A stretch of DNA of 64,000 nt from Chitinophaga hostae (GCF_018224885.1 NZ_JAGTXB010000001.1:682001-746000); one strand, 5' to 3'; shown: positions 46,234-55,513, numbered from the stretch's first letter. The notes: generated by a model not told the origin, from the letters alone. A program made the numbers and translations.

Positions 46234-49200
46234 TTATTTTCTTAAACCGAGGTGAAAATGATTTTGATGTGCCAGCAGCGATTTACCTATTGTGTGTTTG
46301 ATTGTTTTTGTGTAGGCGAAGTTTTTTCTAAAATTCCATCTTACAGCAACGGATAGTATATTCTCAAGTGTGGCAATAAACTCCCTCTCCGACCCGTACG
46401 CCTTCTTCGCCTCGCTCCATAACACAGAGCCCGCCCTATCCGTACTGCCTGGATACCTGATATCGATATCATTCCCGTTAATATGCCCGATATGTCCGAG
46501 ATTCCTTTTATCCGCTGCAGAAATATCATTAAAGTATAGTTTGTCTTTGTATCCATTTTTGGGTAACGAATAGAAGAAACCGAACAAGGGAGCAGCTATT
46601 TCCGGTGCTATATAGTTATCATCCCCACCGTCCCGGTTGCCAAATCTTCCCCAGTTTGGACCGTTTTCCGGGAATGGAACCAAACCACTGGTATTTTTTT
46701 CCAATAGAAAAGATTTGATGTGTATGTCAGAGGAATATAAATCATATTGAAACTTCCTGCTCCGGGGATTAGCCTGTACAAGTGTATATTTGAAAGTTTC
46801 GACGTAGATGCAATACCTGTTAATCCGGCCCATCGTGGCTTTGCCATAGCGACATTTCTCTGCCTGGAATACAACCGCCGTTTTGTTTTTGAGAAGATCT
46901 TCTTTTTCTGCATAATTGCTTTTACCACCGGCGAAGAGTTCTTTACCCACAAGTTTGCTGACACTGTTTGAATCTCCTCCGTTAGCCTTTCCCTGGAGCC
47001 CTTTGGATTTCCAGAATGCCATTGCTGAAAGCACTGCGATTTTCATATCGGATGCCACCAGATCGGGATGGCTGATGATGTCAGCGTTTTCTTTGATAGT
47101 ATAGCTGTTGGCAAGCGCATAAGCTTCTCTGCCGGTAATTTGTATAAGTCCTCTTCCCCTGAAGTTCCAGCCGTCTCCCTGGTATGTATTCCCGAGCGAA
47201 ATGCCTTTTGCGGTATCAGGACCATAAGTATAATTGGCAATATGTTGCTGGTTTTGGATACTCACGCCGGGCTGCGCTGGTTTTCTGACACTCCTGCCCC
47301 ATTCCCGTGCTTTTTTCCTGCCTTCTGATGTTCGGAATGGAGGAAAGTGTTTCAACAGGTCATCCCAATAATAGTTAAAACTTTCTCCGTTTTTAATATG
47401 CAAACACATTCCGCTTTCCACGCCTACCTGGGAAAAAAAATGCGCTTTGTTCCAGCAGGTATTCATACCTGTTAGCGCCATATACCGGTTATAGGTATAT
47501 GCTACTGTCTTTAGGGCTGCTACATCAGCTTGGGGAAATATTTTTAGCAGCTGCCCGACTGTTATGTCTTCATTACACCGGGGACAGTCCTTTTCAAGCC
47601 CATTCTCTTCCTGAGATTCTCCCAGTACTACCGGCGCATTTTTCCTGGTAAGATCGTTCAGTAAACGATCCAGCCTGTCAGAAAGTTTGATATGCCGATA
47701 ATAGTTGACGCTGTTAGGATCCAGCATATTTTTGTCGGCTACTTCTGCCGGATAAAGGTATTTGCTCGTGTTTATTTTGATTACTACATAAAAGCAGCGG
47801 AAGAATCCATCTTCCAGGAAATTACCTGTTTTTAAGGTACAGGTATCTATTACGAGTTCACTCATCTCATTTTCATCTACCTGGATATTTTTGCTGATGC
47901 AACATTTATCTTCGTCGAGCAGTTTATTTTCCCATACCTGGATGAGGAGCTTTTCACCTGCCAGGTTACTTGTTTGTATATGTAAGGTTATTTTTTCTCC
48001 GTATTTATACACTTTATAGGCAGGGTTTTTCTGCGAATCAAAAAGGTAGACAGCAACAACTTCCCTTGCTGCTTTTATCCGGAGATATTTTCCTGTTTCT
48101 GTTGTGCGCCTGTTACTTTGTTTTTGTGGAAACCAGCATTTCCTTCCATTACATACAATCGTTTTCATGTCAGCAAACTGGATACTGTTTGCTATTTGTT
48201 CAATAGCAAACAGTATGTTGAAAGTGTCCCATTCAAAGCTAGTAGCTGTTAGTAATGGTTTCAGGCTGTAGGTACTGATATCCATTTTCAATTCTCCAGT
48301 TGTATCAAAGCTCACAAATCCCAGGTCTTTGACATGATGTGGCCTATTGGCCGGGTTACACAACAATAGATGAACGCGAACTATTTCAGACGCAGCCGCC
48401 GGGCTGCTGATACATATTTTTATATTTTCTTTCCATCCTGCGTTTGGTTTATAGATATTTTGCTGATCTGTAAAGCACCAGCGGTTAATGGTAGCATATG
48501 CTGCGTTAACTTCCAATGATTGCGCAGACTTGCCTAACCGCGCGCTAATAATGAAGCGCCCTTCAACGGATGCCGTTGCATTTTGCATGGTAGTGCCACC
48601 TGCGCCATATGGTTTCCACATAATAATTCCATCCAATGATTCATCATAAGGCATTAGCGTTTGAAGGGCTAGGCGATATGATTTCCCTATGATCCAGTTG
48701 GTCGTGTCATTGATAACCCTGATCTGTAACAGCTCATTGTTTTTTACTTCCAGTTGCCATTCTCCGCGTCCTTTAATCCCAGTTGTTTCATTGTTTTCAT
48801 TATCTGGGAAATGCTGCACAACTTCAACGAGATATTTTCCGGGAATGGTAAAATGGGTATCGCCATCAAGTGTGAGAGATGGACCGATACCCACATGTTT
48901 ACCATTTAGTAGCCATTGGGTGGCTGCTGCACTTGGGGTTGGCAGCAGAGTTGTATGGATCATTTCTGATACATGAAAACTCATTGACGTGCGAGGTCTA
49001 ACCAGGTGATTGCCTGGATGGTTGGTTAACAATATAGTATCGCTTTTTTCAGATTTGAATGTCTTAGTTACTATTTGCGGATTAGTGCCGGTATGCATCG
49101 TGGCGGTGACAACATACTTTGTTGCTGCGTTCGGTGGTGTAAAACAAATGCTATCGGTATTTGAAGCAGCCAGCACATTATTACTGTTGTCCGTAACCTG

Positions 49201-50136
49201 CATGGACACATATTGTTTTTCCGGTGCTGTAGCCGGAACCATATCATATACAGCAGCTATTGTAACAGCTATCCCTTTTTGAAATTGCTTTTCGCTGAAA
49301 GCGCATGAGGCTTCGAACTTATCTGTAACCGTGAATTCATCTCTAAGTTTGTTGATGGTTGCGGTTATATCGAAATAAGCGTTGGTATTTGGCTGGCCTT
49401 CTCCGTATGCCATTACGCGATAGTTGCCCATTTGGTCAAAACTTAACGGCAGAAATGGCCCTTTTCTTTCAAAGGAGAGAAGGGTATTTTCGAAAGAATG
49501 ACTATTGAACACTTTCCAGCTTACCAAAGATTCATCTATGGAAGCAGTATTGTTATACTGATCTACATTGAAAGACAATGGTTCATTTATTCTTACATTG
49601 ATCGCAGGGGGCGTATTATCTTTTATGCTGCTACTGATGAAAGTAGCAGCAGGAGAACGTTCCTCCAGTGTCAGGTTAATGCTGCGGATTTTTGGTATTT
49701 CCTGTTGTGTATTCGTTCCTGGTGATAGCGGGTTTAACGCTTTGGTACTTTCCTGTTCTTTATTTCCGGCCGTGGGTGTGTTGATGGCACTTGTTTGACC
49801 ATGACAAAGGATACTGATGCAGGGACTTCCTGATACGGCGCAGATGGCGGTGCTCTCTTCAGTAAGGGCTTTTCCTCCATTGGATAATATAATGTTGGAA
49901 GAACAGCCATGCCATTGTACTATAGCGGGTATGCAGGAGCTATGTGAGATGGTGCAGGCGCCGAATGTTCCGGGTTGGAAAGGGTTGCCTGTTTCATTGC
50001 TGCTTGCCACCGGTTTGGTGCTGCCGCTATAATCATTCATGAATTCGTGGGCGCTTGTTACCTGCAGTTTACTGCTGATATTACCGAATGCACATTTGCA
50101 TACGGCTCCCTGCACCACAAAATGTTTGTTCGCCAT
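46234..50136 (-). CDS. DUF4280 PAAR-like protein with GH19-like and LAS metallopeptidase domains
   Basis: 1300 aa, predicted T6SS cargo effector. Residues 1-120: DUF4280 PAAR-like spike cap (QGAVCKCAFGN start, Cys near 13, 15, 61, 68, 99, 106, 111). Residues 150-840: long beta-rich, Ig-like or linker region without known motifs. Residues 870-1100: GH19 chitinase/lysozyme-like domain with FSQVGVESG (Glu907 as likely catalytic acid) and FRGRGLIQITG (993-1002). Residues 1155-1300: a LAS-type peptidase (M15/M74-like) with GHIGHINGNDIDIRY (His1215, His1218, Asp1223) and NHFHLGL (His1293, His1295). Together it would cut both glycan strands and peptides. It follows the small gene by 24 bp and precedes the lipoprotein by 2 bp. 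Confidence 0.85.
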   Translation of the reverse strand: MANKHFVVQGAVCKCAFGNISSKLQVTSAHEFMNDYSGSTKPVASSNETGNPFQPGTFGACTISHSSCIPAIVQWHGCSSNIILSNGGKALTEESTAICAVSGSPCISILCHGQTSAINTPTAGNKEQESTKALNPLSPGTNTQQEIPKIRSINLTLEERSPAATFISSSIKDNTPPAINVRINEPLSFNVDQYNNTASIDESLVSWKVFNSHSFENTLLSFERKGPFLPLSFDQMGNYRVMAYGEGQPNTNAYFDITATINKLRDEFTVTDKFEASCAFSEKQFQKGIAVTIAAVYDMVPATAPEKQYVSMQVTDNSNNVLAASNTDSICFTPPNAATKYVVTATMHTGTNPQIVTKTFKSEKSDTILLTNHPGNHLVRPRTSMSFHVSEMIHTTLLPTPSAAATQWLLNGKHVGIGPSLTLDGDTHFTIPGKYLVEVVQHFPDNENNETTGIKGRGEWQLEVKNNELLQIRVINDTTNWIIGKSYRLALQTLMPYDESLDGIIMWKPYGAGGTTMQNATASVEGRFIISARLGKSAQSLEVNAAYATINRWCFTDQQNIYKPNAGWKENIKICISSPAAASEIVRVHLLLCNPANRPHHVKDLGFVSFDTTGELKMDISTYSLKPLLTATSFEWDTFNILFAIEQIANSIQFADMKTIVCNGRKCWFPQKQSNRRTTETGKYLRIKAAREVVAVYLFDSQKNPAYKVYKYGEKITLHIQTSNLAGEKLLIQVWENKLLDEDKCCISKNIQVDENEMSELVIDTCTLKTGNFLEDGFFRCFYVVIKINTSKYLYPAEVADKNMLDPNSVNYYRHIKLSDRLDRLLNDLTRKNAPVVLGESQEENGLEKDCPRCNEDITVGQLLKIFPQADVAALKTVAYTYNRYMALTGMNTCWNKAHFFSQVGVESGMCLHIKNGESFNYYWDDLLKHFPPFRTSEGRKKAREWGRSVRKPAQPGVSIQNQQHIANYTYGPDTAKGISLGNTYQGDGWNFRGRGLIQITGREAYALANSYTIKENADIISHPDLVASDMKIAVLSAMAFWKSKGLQGKANGGDSNSVSKLVGKELFAGGKSNYAEKEDLLKNKTAVVFQAEKCRYGKATMGRINRYCIYVETFKYTLVQANPRSRKFQYDLYSSDIHIKSFLLEKNTSGLVPFPENGPNWGRFGNRDGGDDNYIAPEIAAPLFGFFYSLPKNGYKDKLYFNDISAADKRNLGHIGHINGNDIDIRYPGSTDRAGSVLWSEAKKAYGSEREFIATLENILSVAVRWNFRKNFAYTKTIKHTIGKSLLAHQNHFHLGLRK

Positions 50137-50160
50137 CTTATCGTTTATTGCTTTGGGGTA

Positions 50161-50337
50161 TTAATTTGAAAGAAGGTTATTTTTTTCAAATTTAATTCCA
50201 TGTTGTTTACCATTCATGATAATCGACTTGCCGGATTGAATAGAAAGCTCACCAGAGCTTTGCCAGCGGATGCGTTTACCATTTTCTGTATATTTCTTAC
50301 AGATGATAAGCACAGTTCCTGCGTGGTTGTTACGCAT
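50161..50337 (-). CDS. 58-aa small protein between VgrG and the PAAR-like effector
   Basis: Short gene on the minus strand, ATG at 50335-50337, stop TAA at 50161-50163. Residues: start MRNNHAGTVLIICKK, ending EKNNLLSN. The middle, ELSIQSGKSIIMNGKQHG, has a short-strand repeat that resembles the VgrG C-terminal stretch DLHISAGKSVNIQSGEK. It starts 11 bp after the vgrG stop and ends 24 bp before the effector start, so it is placed exactly like a gene of the operon. No membrane or signal segment. It could be a spike adaptor or chaperone; this is inference. Confidence 0.7.
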   Translation of the reverse strand: MRNNHAGTVLIICKKYTENGKRIRWQSSGELSIQSGKSIIMNGKQHGIKFEKNNLLSN

Positions 50338-50348
50338 GATTTTGGGGT

Positions 50349-52172
50349 TTAAAATATTTTTGATTTTTCTCCACTTTGAATGTTAACTGATTTGCCGGCG
50401 CTTATGTGCAAGTCTTCCTTGGAACTATCAATATTTATTTCTTCTGCTTTCTTTTCAATCTCGCGTGCCTGCATGTTTATGTTTTCCATGGCTATTTTGG
50501 TGATATTGGTGGCTGTTAACCGGTAATCATTTACCGTGTATTGATGCAGGCAATCGCCTGCACTATGAAGGATGTTGAGTCCGGCCGTGTGGCTCATATG
50601 ATGGCCGGCGTTCAAATCGATATTTTCTGTGGCGTGAATGCCGATATTGCGCGCGGTTATTTTGATATTTTCGAGGGCAGCAATGGAAATATGCTGTTTA
50701 TGCGTGTCCATGATAATGGTGTTACCTCCTTTGTCGGAGATGACGATATTTTCCTGCTCGTTCGTGTCATCGAGACGGATGGTATGGCCACTCCGCGTGC
50801 TGATTACCTTTATATTATTCATTTCATCTCCGTAGTTTGTTTTGGCATTTCCATTGAAGGCGCATCCTGTGGCGTACGGAGCTTCGGCGTTTCCATTTTC
50901 AAAATCCACCCATACTTCTTCATTTATTTCAGGAATGAAATAAAAACCTTTATTGGCGCCGCCATGTGGCTGATGCATTCTGATCCAGGGAGTGCATCCT
51001 TTTTGCCAGTTAAACCTTACCCGGATACGTCCCAGGCCCTTCGGATCATGGTTATCTGTTACAGTGGCGCTTTGTGCTTCACAACGGGGCATATGATCCA
51101 CCTGCATGGAGGGAGTGACAATGTCTGCAGGCACGCCTTCAAAAGTGTTGTAGTAATCTCCGTTTCCGGTGCAATGATGTTCCAGCATCGTGAGTACAAA
51201 TTCTCCATGATCTTCCCGGGAAGGTAGTCTTTCCTGTACGCTGATGATGTTACCTAACCGCAGACCTGTATTTCGGCTGCATCCTTTTACAGATACCATT
51301 TGGGACAATCGCCCTTTTTTATATTGCCTTGTAAGGGCAGATAACTCGGACCTGGTATTGCCGCTGAATGCGTAAGGCAATTTATAGCCCGCAGTATAAG
51401 GATAATACTTGCTGCTCAGAGAATGTACATATTGTGTATAGCTGTTGCTGAGAGAGAAAACCTGGTCTTCTGTATTTTCTTCAACTACCTGCTGCAATCG
51501 GTAGTTATAGTTGCTAAACAGATGGTTGACAGGTAATATTTTGCATTCCATCTGGAAGTCAACCAGGTCTGTTTGATGTACAAGATTTGTTTTCTGTGGA
51601 CTGTATTGTCCGAAAATTACCTGCTGACCGTTATAAAAGAAGTGCTCTCCATAACGCTGTGATAACCGATGCAGGAAGTCAAACCCTGATTCTTTGTACT
51701 GTACAATATATTTCAGGGGTTGCTTGCAGGCGGGGTTTATAAAAGGGTTAACAGCCAATGGATGACAACTTTTAAAAATGGAATTTACAATGGATGATAA
51801 GGCCTGTTGCTCAAATGATTGCATATGTGGATTCCCTGAAAGAAGGATGGTAGGGCTGTTGCCTTTAAGCGTACAGCCGCCGGTTGTTCCATTGTCTTCT
51901 TTACCGGAACTAACACTGGTGATAATACCATTAAATAACAACGGGTCTAAACCTGGTGTCGTCTCTACTGGTTGGGTGCAAATGCTGATTTCCTTTCCCA
52001 GCAGCGATTTTCCAGCTATTATGGGATTTGCTCCATGCTTTGATAACCAGTCGTATTTAATACCTAATTCAAATTCATGATGTCCTTTCATGGATTGTTT
52101 CAGGTGAAGAAATTGAAATTGACCAAATTTTTGCTCTGCTATAGATACAGTTGTTATTGTATTTAAAGACAT
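50349..52172 (-). CDS. VgrG (TssI) spike protein, T6SS-iii type
   Basis: 607 aa from the ATG at 52172. The N-terminal phage gpD-like part (about 10-350), gp5-like OB domain (TVTDNHDPKGLGRIRVRFNW, about 370-440: PWIRMHQPHGG, FIPEINEEVWVDF, GNAEAPYATG), then a beta-helical tail (about 455-607) with repeated short strands (IVISDKGGNTIIMD, ENIKITARNIGIHATENIDL). This forms the trimeric spike on the Hcp tube. The alternative ATG at 52220 would lie inside an operator-like palindrome, so 52172 is preferred. It leads a four-gene operon with PAAR-like effector and lipoprotein. No other T6SS gene is in the window. Confidence 0.9.
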   Translation of the reverse strand: MSLNTITTVSIAEQKFGQFQFLHLKQSMKGHHEFELGIKYDWLSKHGANPIIAGKSLLGKEISICTQPVETTPGLDPLLFNGIITSVSSGKEDNGTTGGCTLKGNSPTILLSGNPHMQSFEQQALSSIVNSIFKSCHPLAVNPFINPACKQPLKYIVQYKESGFDFLHRLSQRYGEHFFYNGQQVIFGQYSPQKTNLVHQTDLVDFQMECKILPVNHLFSNYNYRLQQVVEENTEDQVFSLSNSYTQYVHSLSSKYYPYTAGYKLPYAFSGNTRSELSALTRQYKKGRLSQMVSVKGCSRNTGLRLGNIISVQERLPSREDHGEFVLTMLEHHCTGNGDYYNTFEGVPADIVTPSMQVDHMPRCEAQSATVTDNHDPKGLGRIRVRFNWQKGCTPWIRMHQPHGGANKGFYFIPEINEEVWVDFENGNAEAPYATGCAFNGNAKTNYGDEMNNIKVISTRSGHTIRLDDTNEQENIVISDKGGNTIIMDTHKQHISIAALENIKITARNIGIHATENIDLNAGHHMSHTAGLNILHSAGDCLHQYTVNDYRLTATNITKIAMENINMQAREIEKKAEEINIDSSKEDLHISAGKSVNIQSGEKSKIF

Positions 52173-52212
52173 GGTGTAGGATTGTGTTTGGTTGAGGATT
52201 TGTTTTGGAGGA

Positions 52213-52231
52213 GTTAACATCGAATGTTAAC
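52213..52231. promoter_or_regulatory. Operator-like palindrome upstream of vgrG
   Basis: Perfect 8-bp arms GTTAACAT (52213-52220) and ATGTTAAC (52224-52231) around 3 nt, 40 bp from the chosen vgrG start and directly beside an AT-rich stretch. This is the size and symmetry of a repressor or activator site. Confidence 0.5.
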
Positions 52232-52239
52232 AAACAATG

Positions 52240-52962
52240 CATCGAAATTATGTAATTAATTTTAATTGAGAAAAAATAATTAAGATTCCTACCTAAAAAA
52301 ATATTTTTAAAAACTTTTTTAAAAAATGTAATTGAAAGTATAATGATGCGAAATCCTTTGTCAATATAGTTTTTGAGTTGTCGTTAATTGATTGGATAAA
52401 GAAGAAAGTAAAATTTAATTTTTTATTCTTATTTGAAAAAAATATAACTTCGGTGCATTAGTTAAAGAAAGAGCACTTCTTTTTTTGTTGACGCTGCCAC
52501 TTTAATAAGGCAGATCTGTCGTCACAACAAGTATTCCATCCGATAGTAAATGTATGTTGCATTAATGAGCTGAAACCAAGTGGGGACATGGGTTCGCTTA
52601 ACGATATTGTTTTGCTGTTATGTTTACACGTTGTGGAAATGTAACAGCAATGCAACGGCGTTAATGCCTGGTTTTCATGATCACGGAAAATGCGTGAGGA
52701 ATGGATTTTTTTTTTATAGCGAAAGAATTTTTTGCACGATGTATACATATCATATCGGAAAAATACCGTAGAAAACGTGAGCGAAATTAAGCTTGTTCAG
52801 AAGTTCCCTGTAATCAGTTGGGAAACAATATCTTCTGCCCTATAGCGGATGAATTGTTTGCGGAAGTAAATTTCCTTGCTGGGTATAGTGAGGTAACAAG
52901 CCAGCTATTTGGGCACATAGACCAAAAGTTTTTATGGTGGATGGTTGTTGTGTATATATGCA
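52240..52962. other. Gene-free AT-rich region upstream of the T6SS module
   Basis: 52240-52460 is extremely AT-rich with long A and T tracts. 52461-52960 has more mixed composition but no convincing coding sequence; a 96-codon frame at 52458-52748 (minus) has no recognisable family or start context. No transposase, tRNA or attachment site was identified. Confidence 0.6.
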
Positions 52963-53214
52963 GCATCGAAATGATGAGCGTAAGGGGTGCTCAATTCCTT
53001 TTGGCGCGATAAATATGTACCTGCAGTGTAGCATCGAAATGATGAGCGTAAGGGGTGCTCAATGCCTTCTGGAGCGATAAACATGTACCTGCAGCATTGA
53101 AATGATAAACACAAAGGATGGGCAATGCTTTTGGGAACAATAAATATGCACCTGTTGAATCGAAATGATAAGCATAAGGAGCGCAATGCTTTTGGAAACG
53201 ATAACATGTGCAGG
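52963..53214. repeat. Four-copy tandem repeat, 63-68 bp period
   Basis: Copies begin near 52963, 53031, 53094 and 53157 (periods 68, 63, 63). Each contains GCATCGAAATGATGAGCGTA-like sequence, then a GCTCAATGCCTTTTGG-like segment and a GATAAACATGTACCTGCA-like end; divergence increases rightward. Within a unit, TGAGC and GCTCA plus GCAT and ATGC can pair into a hairpin. It is non-coding by appearance and not CRISPR-like (no constant repeat with variable spacer). Confidence 0.85.
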
Positions 53215-53268
53215 TTATTTCAATTGGTATATCACTGTTCAACAGTTCTGTTGAAAATAGAACCCAAC

Positions 53269-53302
53269 AAAAAAGGCTCTAAGAACACGAGTTCCTAAAG
53301 CC
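53269..53302 (-). terminator. Terminator after the lectin-like protein gene
   Basis: On the minus strand, 12-bp arms 53291-53302 and 53275-53286 (two G-U pairs), 4-nt loop, then a T-run (53274-53269). Confidence 0.8.
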
Positions 53303-53329
53303 GACTTCTAACTGTATCAATCAACTAAC

Positions 53330-53920
53330 TTATTTTATCTCCAGATTTTTCCAATCTCCGGCCGAGCCATAGCCCACCCAGTACCCGATCATACCGGTTT
53401 TCTGTGTGCTGAGCTGGGATACCGTCAGGCACCTTTCTTCATTTACATACACAGATACTTCCGGATAAGCCACTACTACCTTTACATGAAACCATTTATT
53501 AGGGTTGGTAGAAGGATCTATTTCATTTTCATATTTACCAGGAAAGTCCTGTCTTAGCTGCTGCCAGTCGTGCGCCGGAAGAGAAATATACTGAACCGAG
53601 TGACCTCGCCTGCCGGCTTCTGGTACCTGGAAATTAAAAGGGCGGAAATATACGGCGTCGTATGTGGTGTCGTTGACACCATGAAATGCAATTCCCACAA
53701 AGCTCTTCTGTAACAGATTTTTCCCTTTTACATCAAATTCGATGGCTCCGTTGGAAAAATTTGATTGCGTGATCCAGACAACTCCCATACCAGGCGCCTC
53801 GTTCAGGTGTATCACGGAATCTTTAATCATCCCACGGTTCACCACGCGCAGCTCCTGCGCCTCTGCGGTTATCACCAATAGGAAAAGACAGATAAAGGTA
53901 ATGCCGGTGTAACGTAACAT
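53330..53920 (-). CDS. Secreted concanavalin-like (DUF1080-type) protein
   Basis: 196 aa. Signal peptide LRYTGITFICLFLLVITAEA, then a jelly-roll domain of the concanavalin-A lectin/glucanase type: SNFSNGAIEFDVKGKNLLQK near residue 53, VGIAFHGVNDTTYDAVYFRP near 74, WFHVKVVVAYPEVSVYVNE near 140 and IGYWVGYGSAGDWKNLEIK at the end. Likely a surface or periplasmic carbohydrate-binding or keto-glycan hydrolase-like protein; catalytic residues are not certain. Monocistronic. Confidence 0.8.
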   Translation of the reverse strand: MLRYTGITFICLFLLVITAEAQELRVVNRGMIKDSVIHLNEAPGMGVVWITQSNFSNGAIEFDVKGKNLLQKSFVGIAFHGVNDTTYDAVYFRPFNFQVPEAGRRGHSVQYISLPAHDWQQLRQDFPGKYENEIDPSTNPNKWFHVKVVVAYPEVSVYVNEERCLTVSQLSTQKTGMIGYWVGYGSAGDWKNLEIK

Positions 53921-54086
53921 AGTATTATAATGTTTATAGCTGATAGCGTTTGCAAAACCATGCCGGATAGATGGAGGCTGATAAACATTTGTTATTATAT
54001 TGAATATTAACTAATGTGTCCGGAAGTGATACATTCCACTGTTCATGCCCGTACAATACCCCAGGTGAGAACAGGCGCACAATGAA

Positions 54087-54119
54087 AGAAGCGAATGATA
54101 CATCGTATCATTCGCTTCT
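54087..54119 (-). terminator. Terminator of the RND efflux operon
   Basis: Perfect 14-bp arms (54087-54100 with 54106-54119), 5-nt loop, 26 bp beyond the TolC stop. On the minus strand the exit side is TTTCATT, a weak U-tract. Confidence 0.75.
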
Positions 54120-54144
54120 CCCGAAAAAAATATCAGCGACTCGA

Positions 54145-55479
54145 TTACTTTATTAATGCGCCATTCAACCTGCCCAACTCAGTTTCTGCCAATTTAGTAT
54201 TATAGCGGGCCTGGATTAAACGGTAGTAGGAATCTTCGAGGCTCTGTTGCGCTATTTTTACTTCAAGAATAGTAGATACACCCTGTTTGAAACGCTCTAA
54301 TGCTACCATTGCATTTTCCCTGGCAAGGTCATTGGTCTCTTCTTCCAGTGAGGCCTGTTTCTTATAATATTCATAGTCTTTGAACGCATTATTAAGAGAG
54401 AGGTCTACCTGCGACTTTATGTTGTCTAATGTGATGTTCTGAAAATCAAAATCTATCCGGGCATTCTGTACTTGTCTTTTTACATTGAAGCCATTGAAGA
54501 TAGGGATGGCAGCAGTTAGTCCGTAATTGAAAACTCCATTACGGCTAAAACGGGGACTGAATGCGTTGGAAGCGGCATTAGAAGTATTCCTTGTATAGTT
54601 ATAACCAGAATTAAATGATACTACCGGGAAATAATCGGCACGACGTTCTTTGATGGTCAGCGCAGAGATATTTATATTTTGCTGCTGTACTTTAATGGCG
54701 GTATTATTGTTGGCAATATTTTGCTGCAACACGGCAAATGATATTCCGTTATCCAAAGGAATAGAATCTACCACATCATATCCGGTAGCGCCTGCGGGTA
54801 CTGCCATCAATTGATTGAGCAACGCTTTACTTTGCTCTATCAGCGTTTGCTGACGGATATACAATGCTTTCTGCGCATTTAAGTCTACTTTGGATTGTAA
54901 CAGATCTGTTTTTGGAGCAAGGCCCGTACTGAATTTTGCATCAGATAATTTTACCCGCTCTTCGGAAATCGACATCTGTTCGGATAAGGCTTTCAGCTGC
55001 TGTTTCTGTTGCACAATATTGTAGTAACCGCTGATAATAGTGGCAATGGAATTTTGTACCTGGTCTTTGATCGCCAGCTCGCCGAGACTACGGATAGACT
55101 CCAGTTTATTGCGGGTGGCAAACATTTTCAGACCGTCGAATAAAGTCCAGCTGAGACTTACATTACCATTGATATTATTGCCTTTGATGCCGCTGGTATC
55201 ACGGGTGGTACCGTTTACAAACTCCTGTTTTGTGGCTGTACGGTTCCAGGTAGTACCTGCAGTAGCATTCAAACGTGGCACAAAGGCAAAATCCGCATAG
55301 GCGTAATCGTTAGCCGACAGTTCTGCGGTATTTTTAGCCAAACGGATATCGTAGTTGTTTTTAAGCGCTACATCTATTGCCTGTTCCAGGGTAAGCACTT
55401 TATCCTGCGCTTTCAATACGCAGGCGCTTGCCAGGAGCAGCAATAATAATAAACAACGCTTCTTGATATATTTCATCAT
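54145..55479 (-). CDS. TolC-family outer-membrane efflux protein
   Basis: 444 aa. Signal peptide, then two OEP repeats of long coiled-coil helices: LTLEQAIDVALKNNYDIRLA near residue 30 and a matching C-terminal half (LDNIKSQVDLSLNNAFKDYE, then FKQGVSTILEVKIAQQSLED). Trimeric TolC channels link an inner-membrane pump to the outside. It is the last gene of an adaptor, pump, TolC operon, 34 bp after the pump. Confidence 0.94.
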   Translation of the reverse strand: MMKYIKKRCLLLLLLLASACVLKAQDKVLTLEQAIDVALKNNYDIRLAKNTAELSANDYAYADFAFVPRLNATAGTTWNRTATKQEFVNGTTRDTSGIKGNNINGNVSLSWTLFDGLKMFATRNKLESIRSLGELAIKDQVQNSIATIISGYYNIVQQKQQLKALSEQMSISEERVKLSDAKFSTGLAPKTDLLQSKVDLNAQKALYIRQQTLIEQSKALLNQLMAVPAGATGYDVVDSIPLDNGISFAVLQQNIANNNTAIKVQQQNINISALTIKERRADYFPVVSFNSGYNYTRNTSNAASNAFSPRFSRNGVFNYGLTAAIPIFNGFNVKRQVQNARIDFDFQNITLDNIKSQVDLSLNNAFKDYEYYKKQASLEEETNDLARENAMVALERFKQGVSTILEVKIAQQSLEDSYYRLIQARYNTKLAETELGRLNGALIK

Positions 55480-55513
55480 AATTACTTAAGCTTAGTCATT
55501 CAGTTCGTAGTAC

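Noticed and set aside
45098..52172. Extracellular contractile injection system (eCIS) rather than T6SS
   Set aside because: The spike has the fused gpD-OB VgrG architecture of T6SS, and no sheath, baseplate or AAA genes of eCIS are present.
52458..52748. 96-codon minus-strand frame upstream of the T6SS module
   Set aside because: No known family, no ribosome-binding context, odd composition (many Cys, Ser, Lys). It could be a decayed gene, but nothing supports that positively.
52963..53214. CRISPR array
   Set aside because: The whole unit repeats, with gradual divergence and no constant-repeat/variable-spacer pattern; no cas genes are nearby.
52840..53242. Overlapping minus-strand frames across the tandem repeat
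   Set aside because: They exist only because the 63-bp period preserves frame; different frames are open over different units and none has a start signal or known motif.
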